The notes under the pieces: generated by a model | What the model saw: only the letters and a program-made list of their open reading frames with translations | Told to the model about the DNA's origin: nothing | The model's database searches: none | Translations under genes and position numbers: made by a program | Shown: positions 1 to 8,562 of the stretch, piece after piece | Layout: each line of letters opens with the position of its first letter | Numbering within the stretch: the first letter of the stretch is position 1 | Assembly (NCBI GenBank): GCA_018971385.1 | Contig: JAGXAY010000003.1 | Location: forward strand, 1-64,000 | Length of the DNA: 64,000 nucleotides | DNA from: Acidobacteriota bacterium | GTDB lineage: Bacteria > Actinomycetota > Acidimicrobiia > Acidimicrobiales > RAAP-2 | Direction of reading: 5' to 3'

Positions 1-1
1 C

Positions 2-85
2 TTCACCGTGCTCGGTAACCTCGCGGCCGACGTGGCCCTCGGCATCGTCAATCCCCGCATTCGCCTCGAAAGGAGCGGCAAGTGA
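2..85 (+). CDS. ABC transporter permease, 3' end only (DppB/OppB-like by position)
   Basis: Open frame FTVLGNLAADVALGIVNPRIRLERSGK* ends in a GTGA overlap with the downstream permease; the VNPRIRL tail is typical of DppB-type permeases. Confidence 0.7.
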   Translation, partial: FTVLGNLAADVALGIVNPRIRLERSGK

Positions 86-984
86 CCACCGCTACTCTGA
101 CCGCCTCCAACTCCGAGGTGGAACTTCCCGTTCCGATGTGGCGCCAGCGTCTCAAGATTTTTACCCAGAACAAATTGGCCATCGTGTCGGTTCTGTACCT
201 CGTGGTGATTACTCTGTTCTGCTTCCTGTGGCCCCACCTTCACCCGACGAATCAGACCAACCAGAACCTCGCGATCAATAATCCGATTAACGCCTCGCCC
301 AGTTCCCACTTCTGGCTCGGAACGGACGGGTCGGGCTTCGACATTCTGGGTCGTATCGCCTACGGCGGCGAGTACTCCCTCACCCTGGGCTTTCTCGCCG
401 GCATCGTGACCATTGTCGTGGGGACCCTCTACGGCATGATCTCGGGCTTTCTCGGTGGCGTCGTCGACACGGTCATGATGCGCGTTCTCGACGCCTTCCT
501 GTCGATTCCCTACTTGTTCCTCCTCATCACCCTCGTGACCTTGTTCGCCCGTACGGCGACACTCCTCATTCTGACCATCGGACTCACCGGATGGTGGGGA
601 ACCGCTCGCATTATTCGTGCCGACGCCATGTTGATTCGTAATCTCGAATACTCCCAAGCCTCGGTCACCATGGGGGCGTCGAAGTGGCACATCATTCGTC
701 GCCACGTGTTTCCGAACTCCATCTCGAACATCGTGACCGTCGCGACCTTCTCCGTCGCGGACGCCATCTTGTTCCTCTCCACCCTCGGATTCCTCGGTCT
801 CGGACTGCAGGCCCCCCAAACGGACTGGGGAACGATGCTGCAGAACGGCGCCGAGCTCATTCCGAACGGCTACTGGTGGGAGGTCTACCCCCTCGCCGCC
901 ATCTTCATTCTGGTCGTCGTCGCCATCAACTACATCGGTGACGCGCTGCGAGACGCCTTCGAAGTTCGCCTCCTCGAGCGCTAG
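82..984 (+). CDS. Peptide/oligopeptide ABC transporter permease (DppC/OppC family)
   Basis: 300 aa, multi-TM, EAA-loop like region (VTMGASKWHIIRRHVFPNSISNI), terminal YIGDALRDAFEVR. Confidence 0.92.
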   Translation: MTTATLTASNSEVELPVPMWRQRLKIFTQNKLAIVSVLYLVVITLFCFLWPHLHPTNQTNQNLAINNPINASPSSHFWLGTDGSGFDILGRIAYGGEYSLTLGFLAGIVTIVVGTLYGMISGFLGGVVDTVMMRVLDAFLSIPYLFLLITLVTLFARTATLLILTIGLTGWWGTARIIRADAMLIRNLEYSQASVTMGASKWHIIRRHVFPNSISNIVTVATFSVADAILFLSTLGFLGLGLQAPQTDWGTMLQNGAELIPNGYWWEVYPLAAIFILVVVAINYIGDALRDAFEVRLLER

Positions 985-2348
985 GACGACGAGAAGTACC
1001 TCGGCGATAGGTAACTACTCGGCGTCCCGGGGACAATTTCGAAGTTCTGAGAGTTAGACGGATTGTTCACGACGGCCTGGTGACGGGCCGTTTGATCGAG
1101 GAGCGACTGCTCGGGGGTGGTCCAGAACCACCCGTAACGATAGAACTGGTGGACACTCTTGCCGAGTCCCGAAAAGAACGGCAGGACTCCGTGATGCGTC
1201 GTCACAATTCGCTGGAGCGATCGATTCCAAGCACCGAATCCCGCAGCGTTCGCCGCGAACGATACGGTCAGCAGGACCACAAGAGCTGACGCCAAAACGG
1301 ACGACCCTAGGGGCGCTCGAGCGTTCAGGTCGTCCGCTCCACCTCGACGGAGCAGCTTCGGGGCCGCGAGAGCGAGAGCGAGGGCAATCATCAGTCCCAC
1401 GTCCACGCGGGCGTAGTACGCCACGTTGGGTGGCTCCCAGAACCCCGGATCCACGAGAACGATAACCCCGAGTCCGGCGACCAGCAACGCACTTCGACGC
1501 ATCGTCCCCGAGGCGTAGAGCGACGTCGTGACAGCCACGATAACGAGACACCCCACCACCACGGCTCCCCCACCGAGGCTCAGAAAATGAAGAGACAGCG
1601 CGGACGACGGTCCCGCCGACTCCGCGTGGGAGCGGATGGTCACGAAACTCAACACGGTACCCGAGAAGAGGAGAGCGAGGGAGAGGACGACGGGGCTGAG
1701 AAGTGTCCACCGGGTCCGCAGCATCCCGGAGCGCCACCACCAACCGAGCAGGATGAATCCCAGCAGCGGGGCCATGACGAGAGTGATTTCGTAACTGGCG
1801 ATGAGCAGAGCACTGAGACCGCTCACCACCCACGCCGTCGACGGACGTGCCTCTCGCCCGTCCATCAGCAGTGAGGCGACGAGCGCAACGAGTCCGTAGG
1901 TCACGAGAGACTCCGACACTGCGTAGAACTGAGTGCAGAGAGTGAGGGCGTAAAGGGCCGCAAAGAACCAGAATCGCGGCGCCTCTCGTTGTCGATAGAT
2001 GGCCGTCATCCAGAGTGCGTTCGGCAGGACGAAGAGTCCCACGCCGTAGAGGGCCGTCAACCACGGGAGGGGGTAGAGGTGCAGAGCGAGCGCCAGCCGA
2101 ACGGGGGCCTGCGTCAGGACTTGGGACTCCGAACGCGATAGGAAGTGTTCGTAGGAGCTCCAGTAGAAGGTGCGCCGACGAAGAATCCAGTACAGGTAGT
2201 TGGACCCATCGGCGTAGAGCGCGACTCGTCCCCACAGGGCGCTCACGACGACCGTCAGTGCCGAGAGAGCGGGCACGGCACGCAGCAGAACCTCGCGACG
2301 GGATATGACGTCGTGAAGTCGAGTAGTCATCGTCGAGGTGGTCACCAC
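981..2348 (-). CDS. Multi-spanning membrane protein of unknown function
   Basis: 455 aa with many hydrophobic segments; compact convergent overlap with the permease stop; no family recognised. Confidence 0.65.
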   Translation of the reverse strand: MVTTSTMTTRLHDVISRREVLLRAVPALSALTVVVSALWGRVALYADGSNYLYWILRRRTFYWSSYEHFLSRSESQVLTQAPVRLALALHLYPLPWLTALYGVGLFVLPNALWMTAIYRQREAPRFWFFAALYALTLCTQFYAVSESLVTYGLVALVASLLMDGREARPSTAWVVSGLSALLIASYEITLVMAPLLGFILLGWWWRSGMLRTRWTLLSPVVLSLALLFSGTVLSFVTIRSHAESAGPSSALSLHFLSLGGGAVVVGCLVIVAVTTSLYASGTMRRSALLVAGLGVIVLVDPGFWEPPNVAYYARVDVGLMIALALALAAPKLLRRGGADDLNARAPLGSSVLASALVVLLTVSFAANAAGFGAWNRSLQRIVTTHHGVLPFFSGLGKSVHQFYRYGWFWTTPEQSLLDQTARHQAVVNNPSNSQNFEIVPGTPSSYLSPRYFSSS

Positions 2349-2382
2349 CCCATTGTCACCTACCGGAGGCCCGGAAGGGAAA

Positions 2383-4401
2383 CTACTTCGAGGAGAGCGA
2401 CACGGGAGTCTTCAAGGGGAAGTGGCACGCCGCCGATTGAGTCGGTCCGAACGCCTGGAACACCGGCTCCTCGTTGGCACACTTCTCCTGCGCGTACGGG
2501 CACCGGGTGCGGAATCGACACCCCGACGGTGGATTCACCGGCGAAGGAAGTTCTCCCGTGACCTGCCGGCCACGACGCTCCAGGTTGAGATCCGGGTCGG
2601 GAACCGGCACCGCGTTGAGCAAACCCTGCGTGTAGGGGTGAGCCGGAGTGCGGAATACCGATTCGGCGTCACCGACTTCGACCAACTTTCCGAGGTACAT
2701 GACACCGATCTTGTCGGCCATGTAGTACACGACGGCCAGGTCGTGGGACACGAAAATGTAGGACAAGTTCTTGTCGCGCTGCAGTTCCTTCATCAGGTTC
2801 AGAATCTGCGCCTGGATAGACACGTCCAGTGCGGAGACGGGCTCATCGGCCACAATCAAACGTGGCTCCAGAGCGAGGGCTCGCGCGAACCCAATACGTT
2901 GACGCTGTCCACCGGAGAACTCGTGCGGGTATCGGTCAGCGGCTCGAGAGTCCAACCCGACGGTGTCGAGAAGGGAGAGCACCTTCTGGCGGCGGTCCTT
3001 CGCCGAGCCCACCTTGTGGACATCCAACGGCTCGCCGAGAATGTCGCCCACCTTCATGCGCGGATTGAGCGACGAATAGGGGTCCTGGAACATCATTTGG
3101 CGCTCGCGTCGCTCCTGGCGAGTCGGACGGTGCTTCGGATCCGTGACGACTTTTCCGTCAAAGTACACCGCCCCGCCCGAGAGGGGTTCGAGGCCCACGA
3201 CCATACGTCCGATGGTGGTCTTGCCACAACCGGACTCCCCGACCAGTCCGAACGTTTCACCCTGGCCCACGGTGAAGCTCACGTTGGCGACCGCACTGAC
3301 CGTTCCAATCGTGTGGCGAATCAATCCGCCCTTGATGGGAAAGTCCTTCACCAGTCCTTCGACACGAAGAAGTTCTACCGACTCCTTCGTCTCAACAACA
3401 ACACTCTCCGCGGAGCGAATGGACACTGCGACCGGCCCGTCAACCGGGTGGAAGCACGCGAACACGCCCTCACCAACGCTCTCCAATGCGGGCTCCTCGG
3501 CCCGACACTGATCGCTCGCTCGACTGCAGCGGGGGGCAAAACGGCACCCCACAATCGGCTGAGTGAGATCCGGGGGTAGACCCGCGATGGAGGTCAGTTC
3601 CCTCTTCACGTCACCTTCGAGATTCGGCATCGAGGCGAGAAGGGCCTGCGTGTAAGGGTGACGCATGGACGAGAACAGTTGACGTGTCGGAGCTTCTTCC
3701 GCCTTCTTGCCGCCGTACATCACGACCACCCGATCAGTACGTCCCGCAATCACACCCATGTCGTGAGTAATGAGGAGAACGCCCATCTTCAGCTCTCGCC
3801 GTAGCGAATCAATAATGTCCAGGATTTGCGCCTGGATAGTGACGTCGAGGGCCGTCGTCGGCTCGTCCGCAATCAAGAGTTCCGGGCGACACACCAGTCC
3901 CATCGCGATAATGACGCGCTGGCGAAGTCCGCCGGAGAGTTCGAAGGGGTATTGGTCGAGTCGCTCCGCGGGGCGGGGCATCTCGACCATCTCCAGTACC
4001 TCGAGCGCCCGCTTACGGGCCTCTGCGTCCGAGGCCCCTTCGTGGATCCGTAGCCCCTCGCCGATTTGGGTCCCGATCTTCATCGTGGGATTGAGCGAAC
4101 TCATGGGGTCTTGCGGAATCAGCGCGATTGTCCGACCCCGCTGCTTCTCCATCTCTTTTTCGGAGAGTGACGCCAGGTCAACTCCGTTGAGCCGGACCTC
4201 TCCCCCGACAACCTTCCCGTTGTTCGGGAGGAGTCTCATAATCGCGAGCCCCGTCGTGGTTTTGCCACATCCGGACTCTCCCACGAGGCCGACACTTTCT
4301 CCGGCCGCGATACTCAAGGAGAAGTCGTCGACGGCGGTAGCGAACGTCTTACGAGTCGCGAACTGGACCTGTAAATTCTTGACCTCGAGCAAGTTGGACA
4401 T
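2383..4401 (-). CDS. Fused dual-ATPase peptide ABC transporter ATP-binding protein (DppD-DppF type)
   Basis: Two Walker A (GESGCGKTT x2), two ABC signatures (LSGGLRQR, FSGGQRQR), and the oligopeptide-transporter Cys motif (CRFAPRCSRASDQC, CRFRTRCPYAQEKC) after each domain. Confidence 0.95.
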   Translation of the reverse strand: MSNLLEVKNLQVQFATRKTFATAVDDFSLSIAAGESVGLVGESGCGKTTTGLAIMRLLPNNGKVVGGEVRLNGVDLASLSEKEMEKQRGRTIALIPQDPMSSLNPTMKIGTQIGEGLRIHEGASDAEARKRALEVLEMVEMPRPAERLDQYPFELSGGLRQRVIIAMGLVCRPELLIADEPTTALDVTIQAQILDIIDSLRRELKMGVLLITHDMGVIAGRTDRVVVMYGGKKAEEAPTRQLFSSMRHPYTQALLASMPNLEGDVKRELTSIAGLPPDLTQPIVGCRFAPRCSRASDQCRAEEPALESVGEGVFACFHPVDGPVAVSIRSAESVVVETKESVELLRVEGLVKDFPIKGGLIRHTIGTVSAVANVSFTVGQGETFGLVGESGCGKTTIGRMVVGLEPLSGGAVYFDGKVVTDPKHRPTRQERRERQMMFQDPYSSLNPRMKVGDILGEPLDVHKVGSAKDRRQKVLSLLDTVGLDSRAADRYPHEFSGGQRQRIGFARALALEPRLIVADEPVSALDVSIQAQILNLMKELQRDKNLSYIFVSHDLAVVYYMADKIGVMYLGKLVEVGDAESVFRTPAHPYTQGLLNAVPVPDPDLNLERRGRQVTGELPSPVNPPSGCRFRTRCPYAQEKCANEEPVFQAFGPTQSAACHFPLKTPVSLSSK

Positions 4402-4452
4402 TAAGTACAGAGTCTACTGGTCACGGCTCGTTTCTCGGGTGCGGCCACGGTC

Positions 4453-5136
4453 CTAGGACGGGGCGTCGTCGAGTCCGAGATTCCAGCTCTGCCGGTGAAA
4501 TAGGGTCGCGCCGTGGGTCCGCAGAGCGCTCCGGTGGGCCTCCGTACCGTATCCACGATTTGCGGCCCAGTCGTAGGCGGGAAAGGACGCCCCGAGGCGG
4601 TCCATAGCGCGGTCACGACACACCTTGGCGAGCACCGATGCGGCCGAAATGAGTGGGACAACTCGGTCGCCGCCCACGACGCACTCCACAGATGGCGCAT
4701 CGGCCCCTGACGAGGACTCCTCGGGATCGTCGTCCAGAAGATTCAAGGGTCCATCCATGATGACAATGCCCGGAGCCTGGCGCAGGCGAGATAGCGCTCG
4801 ACGAGAGGCGAGCTTCAGGGCTCCTCGCACACCGTGCTCATCAACCTCGCGGGCGCTCGCGGTGCCGAGTGACCACTCGTGGACCCAGTCGATCAGTGGT
4901 TTGCAGAGGGCCTCTCGCCGGCGAGCACTGAGAAGTTTCGAGTCAGTGAGACCCATCGGTGGAGACGACCAGGTGGCCAACGTCGTCACCCCCACCACGA
5001 GGGGACCAGCAAGCGCCCCTCGGCCCACCTCGTCCATTCCTGCCACGATGTGGTGAGAGGAGAGGGACAGTCGAACCAGATCCTCGCCCTCTTCTCGTGT
5101 GAGCACCGCGTCATGGTACACACCTCCTAGGCTCAC
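4453..5136 (-). CDS. rnhB: Ribonuclease HII
   Basis: AGMDEVGRGALAGPLVVGV, DSKLLSARRREAL, DGPLNLL, NRGYGTEAHRSAL motifs; start codon uncertain. Confidence 0.93.
   Translation of the reverse strand: MSLGGVYHDAVLTREEGEDLVRLSLSSHHIVAGMDEVGRGALAGPLVVGVTTLATWSSPPMGLTDSKLLSARRREALCKPLIDWVHEWSLGTASAREVDEHGVRGALKLASRRALSRLRQAPGIVIMDGPLNLLDDDPEESSSGADAPSVECVVGGDRVVPLISAASVLAKVCRDRAMDRLGASFPAYDWAANRGYGTEAHRSALRTHGATLFHRQSWNLGLDDAPS
5128..5133 (+). promoter_or_regulatory. Putative -10 (TAGGCT), leaderless start of cofC
   Basis: TAGGCT followed by 6 nt then GTG at 5140. Confidence 0.55.
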
Positions 5137-5139
5137 CCC

Positions 5140-5721
5140 GTGTCGAACATCTTGGTGGTAGTTCCGCTCAAATCATTTCGGACCGCCAAGCAACGCCTCC
5201 GAGCCGAGGGGGTCGCTCGTGCGGATGACTTGATGCGCGAACTCGCCGACGGCGTCATCACCGCAGTGCGTCCACGTCCGTGTCTTGTGGTCTGTGAGGA
5301 TCCGGAGGTGGCCCAGTGGTCACTCCGCCGCGGGACTGGCGTGTGGTTGCGAAACTCACTTGACCTCAACGACGCCGTGACGAGCGTACGAGAAGGGGTT
5401 CGTCATCGAGTTGACTTCGTACTGATCGTTCACGGAGACCTCCCGCACCCCGAGGGTCTCGCTGAGTTCGAACCCAGTAAAGCCGTGACGATTGTCCCCG
5501 ATCATCACGGGCGAGGCACCAACGTCCTAGGGCTACACCGAGACATTGACTTCACCTTCGAGTACGGAGAAGACTCCGCGTTGCGTCATCGAGAACAAGC
5601 TCAACGGCGCGGAGTGAGTGTCGACTGGCGAGAAGACACGACGTGGTCCTTCGACATCGACACGCTGGAGGATCTACACCGGACGCACAAGGAGGGGGGT
5701 CTTTCGACCCCCCTCCCCTAG
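5140..5721 (+). CDS. cofC: 2-phospho-L-lactate guanylyltransferase (CofC-like, F420 biosynthesis)
   Basis: VVPLKSFRTAKQRL, VLIVHGDLPHPEGL, IVPDHHGRGTNVLGL motifs. Confidence 0.85.
   Translation: MSNILVVVPLKSFRTAKQRLRAEGVARADDLMRELADGVITAVRPRPCLVVCEDPEVAQWSLRRGTGVWLRNSLDLNDAVTSVREGVRHRVDFVLIVHGDLPHPEGLAEFEPSKAVTIVPDHHGRGTNVLGLHRDIDFTFEYGEDSALRHREQAQRRGVSVDWREDTTWSFDIDTLEDLHRTHKEGGLSTPLP
5691..5716. terminator. Strong hairpin (11-bp stem, 4-nt loop) overlapping the last codons of cofC
   Basis: GGAGGGGGGTC-TTTC-GACCCCCCTCC; lies between convergent cofC and the K/A-rich gene; no T tract on the + side. Confidence 0.55.
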
Positions 5722-5736
5722 AACTGCACTGCGTCG

Positions 5737-5946
5737 TTACTTAGCTGCAGCCTTCTTGGCGACGGCCTTCTTCGCCGGAGCCTTCTTAGCGACGGCCTTC
5801 TTCGCCGGAGCCTTCTTGGCGACGGCCTTCTTCACAGCGGCCTTCTTCGCCGGAGCAGCCTTCTTCGCGGCGGCCTTCTTCGCCGGCGCGGCCTTCTTTA
5901 CTGCAGCCTTCTTGGCCGGCGCGGCCTTCTTCGCGGCTGTTGCCAC
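5737..5946 (-). CDS. Lys/Ala-repeat, histone H1-tail-like small basic protein (69 aa)
   Basis: (A/V)KKA(A/P/V)AKKA repeats throughout; GTG at 5946 preceded by AAGGAGG (5951-5957 complement). The 5997 start in the ORF track lacks comparable support. Confidence 0.7.
   Translation of the reverse strand: MATAAKKAAPAKKAAVKKAAPAKKAAAKKAAPAKKAAVKKAVAKKAPAKKAVAKKAPAKKAVAKKAAAK
5737..5946. repeat. Tandem degenerate repeats encoding AAKKAAPAKKA units
   Basis: Repeated gccttcttcgccggagc / gcgacggccttcttc blocks. Confidence 0.8.
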
Positions 5947-6019
5947 TTTCCCTCCTTGGGTATCACGATGGTCACTTACGGACCTCGTCGTCGCCACCTT
6001 GGAGACGCTGGGGAGGAAC

Positions 6020-6149
6020 CGGGTGACACCCGCGCACTCGATTCAACGACGTCCCGTTGTCACAACGGTGCGCCGTCCACTCGCAGAACGCGATCACCTA
6101 CTCCGTGACGCATCGTGTCACTGCACAATGCGTCACTTCGTGAAGTGAC
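6020..6149. repeat. Cluster of four inverted repeats upstream of the TraG/VirD4-like gene
   Basis: CGGGTG-A-CACCCG (6020-6032); CCGTTGT-C-ACAACGG (6054-6068); GTGACGCATcGTG-TCACTG-CACaATGCGTCAC (6105-6136); GTCACTTC-GT-GAAGTGAC (6132-6149). Confidence 0.75.
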
Positions 6150-6223
6150 TCTTTCAGTTCAGTGCCTCACCGATGAAGTGTCAAGCATTACCAGCATTTT
6201 TTTACGCGTGACCGTTGTGAGAT

Positions 6224-7564
6224 GTGAATGATTTCGGTGTCTATCTCGGACGTGGTCAACACGGCGACGTGACGAGTGGATCGGAACGTTCGACGTTGGT
6301 CATCGGACCAAGTCGAAGTGGCAAGACGAGCTCACTCATCATTCCGAATTTGTTGTCGACTCGTCGGGCTACCGTCGTGACGTCGACGAAGGATGATGTC
6401 GTTCGAACAATGGCCGAGTCCGCTCGTGCCGAACACACTCTGCTGTTTGATCCGTCGGGTACTGTCTCCACTCCACCGGGAGTTCGACGTGTCGGATATT
6501 CACCACTTCGCGCGGCGGCGTCGTGGGATCGTGCGGTCGTCGTAACTCGCACTCTCGTTGATTCGACTCACGGCCGGCCCTCGGACTCATCCACTCACTG
6601 GGTCGAGCGCGCGGGAGCTCTCGTTGCCCCGCTCCTTCACGCGTCATCCCTGATGAACGAGTCATTAGCTACTGCGGTGAGTCGAGTCGAACAACGTGCT
6701 GGTGACGATGCACTGGCCTTCTTGCTGGAGCGATACGGCGAACTTCATCCTTCGGTCTCCCTATTGCGCGGTGTGCTTCGCACTGACGCGCGAGAGTTAT
6801 CGGGTATCTGGTCGAGCGCAGCGGGACTCTTCGCCGGTCTACGTAGCGAAGCGGCCCGCGACAGTGCTCGCGAAGGTCTACTGGATCTCGACGCCTTCGT
6901 GTTCTCGAACCATCAGGTACACGTCGTCTCACCCAGTCACGTCCAACGGGTGAGTGCACCCCTCGTCACCGGCTTCATAGACGAGATTGTGCATCACACC
7001 TACCAGCACCATTACCGGGGCGCTCGCCTTCTCTTGGCGCTCGACGAACTCGCGAACGTTGCTCCGCTACCCCGACTCGCTTCCATCGTGTCCGAAGGTG
7101 GGGGTCAAGGAGTGGTCACACTCGCCTGCCTCCAAGATCTCTCTCAAGCGCGCGCTCGATGGGGCGAGACTGCGGAAGGCTTTCTCTCGCTCTTCGCCAC
7201 CACGGTGGTGCTACCCGGCGTCGCCGACATGAAGACTCTCGACGCTCTTCATCATTTGGCCGGTCGAGAACTCGTCGCAACACCGTCCCATCAACTCAGT
7301 TCCCGGGGTCGACCGCGAGGACGAACGGCGCAGTGGGTCGAGCGCGATCGCATGACTCGAGCCGACGTCGCCCGGGGTCGACCAGGCTTCGCCCTCGGTC
7401 TCGGAACCACCAAGGAACCGAGGTGGATTCGTCTCACGCCGGCTTACCGAGACTCTCGCTGGAGCTCGTCTCTCTCGAGAGCGACACCGCCCCTCTCCCG
7501 CATCTCGGCGCGAGAGGACGAATCGCGCGAAAGTCCCGACTCCCTCACGAGAACGCGAGACTGA
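6224..7564 (+). CDS. VirD4/TraG-like type IV coupling protein ATPase, no N-terminal TM region
   Basis: Walker A GPSRSGKTSSLIIPNLL, Walker B LLLALDELANVAPLPRL, followed by SEGGGQGVVTLACLQDLSQARARWG typical of TraG/VirD4. Confidence 0.85.
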   Translation: MNDFGVYLGRGQHGDVTSGSERSTLVIGPSRSGKTSSLIIPNLLSTRRATVVTSTKDDVVRTMAESARAEHTLLFDPSGTVSTPPGVRRVGYSPLRAAASWDRAVVVTRTLVDSTHGRPSDSSTHWVERAGALVAPLLHASSLMNESLATAVSRVEQRAGDDALAFLLERYGELHPSVSLLRGVLRTDARELSGIWSSAAGLFAGLRSEAARDSAREGLLDLDAFVFSNHQVHVVSPSHVQRVSAPLVTGFIDEIVHHTYQHHYRGARLLLALDELANVAPLPRLASIVSEGGGQGVVTLACLQDLSQARARWGETAEGFLSLFATTVVLPGVADMKTLDALHHLAGRELVATPSHQLSSRGRPRGRTAQWVERDRMTRADVARGRPGFALGLGTTKEPRWIRLTPAYRDSRWSSSLSRATPPLSRISAREDESRESPDSLTRTRD

Positions 7565-8535
7565 ATCGGGCCGCGCTCCCACGCCTCGTAGAGACTGATC
7601 GGGCGCTCGCGCAACCCGCGGTCGTGGCGAAGTTCAGGGAAGGATCTATCGACCACGGCGGCCACGTCGTCTCCCCGTATCCCGTCTCTCACCCCGTCGG
7701 CCACCGCCCGCACGATGTCACGACGAGTAGGCCAGCGGTCTCCGTAAAGGGAAGCCCGGTAGGGGTGGGGATCCACTCCGTCTCGAAGAGCGGGTGAGCG
7801 CATCTCACCGAAGAGTTCCACGGAGCGAGCCTGGTCCCGCCACCGTTCGCGAATCTCGTCGCGACGCCAGAGAACCTTCGAACCACGTTCGGACCAATGA
7901 CCGCCCCACAGAGCGAGCCAGCCCTCGTCCATTCCCTCCACGCCCTCGCGCCCCGATGGCGAGCGCCAGACCCGATAGCCCGCGTACGACTGAACGAGGG
8001 ACCGCAATGACGCCCGATAGACAGCGTCCGCGGTCAGCGCGTGAGCGAAGAGGCTCCGAGCATCGTTGATGCTCGTCTCGGCGCGTGCGACGGCCGGCAG
8101 AATGAGGTGATCGTGGAGGTGGGGCTCGCCGTGGCGATTAACGCCGTGAGTAAAACTCACGGCGTCATCCCAACTCGACGCCACCTCTTCTTCGTGTCCG
8201 GCGCGACGAGTCCGGATCACCGCCGCTCTCTCGTCCAGGTAGGACAAAGTGCTGCTCACCGCCTCCCGGTGCGCTCTCACCACATCAGGTGCTCGAGTCT
8301 CGTCGAGGGCGAGAAGGATGGAGACCGGTCGCGGTGCGGCAATGACCAGGTCGTAACCCACCACCCGTGACCGAGACGACGTCCGCAATCTTTCGTCAAG
8401 GCGGCGAAAATCGACCGACCCCCGACCGTCGGGGACCCACCACGCCGGACCCTCTCGAAGGTCCTCGAGTTCTCGCGCGGAGTCTCCGGTGAGATAGTCG
8501 AGGTTCGGATTACGCCGAACAAAGATACGAATCAT
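7444..8535 (-). CDS. TrwC/MobF-type relaxase domain protein, no helicase domain
   Basis: GYDLVIAAPRPVSILLAL...AHREAVSSTLSYLDERAAVIR plus HUH-type metal motif GEPHLHDHLILPA; 363 aa only. Confidence 0.83.
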   Translation of the reverse strand: MIRIFVRRNPNLDYLTGDSARELEDLREGPAWWVPDGRGSVDFRRLDERLRTSSRSRVVGYDLVIAAPRPVSILLALDETRAPDVVRAHREAVSSTLSYLDERAAVIRTRRAGHEEEVASSWDDAVSFTHGVNRHGEPHLHDHLILPAVARAETSINDARSLFAHALTADAVYRASLRSLVQSYAGYRVWRSPSGREGVEGMDEGWLALWGGHWSERGSKVLWRRDEIRERWRDQARSVELFGEMRSPALRDGVDPHPYRASLYGDRWPTRRDIVRAVADGVRDGIRGDDVAAVVDRSFPELRHDRGLRERPISLYEAWERGPIQSRVLVRESGLSRDSSSRAEMRERGGVALERDELQRESR

Positions 8536-8562
8536 CGGCCCTCCCGGGCCGCAACGGTCGCC

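Noticed and set aside
5737-5946. CRISPR-like repeat array
   Set aside because: The repeats are coding Lys/Ala codon repeats without unique spacers
6057-6137. PafBC/RecA-independent type promoter (TTGTCR...TANNNT) at TTGTCAC elements
   Set aside because: TGTCA cores exist but no TANNNT at the required distance was found, so not called
6105-6149. Definite oriT/nic site call
   Set aside because: Inverted repeats are suggestive, but no known nic consensus was recognised; kept as a hypothesis only
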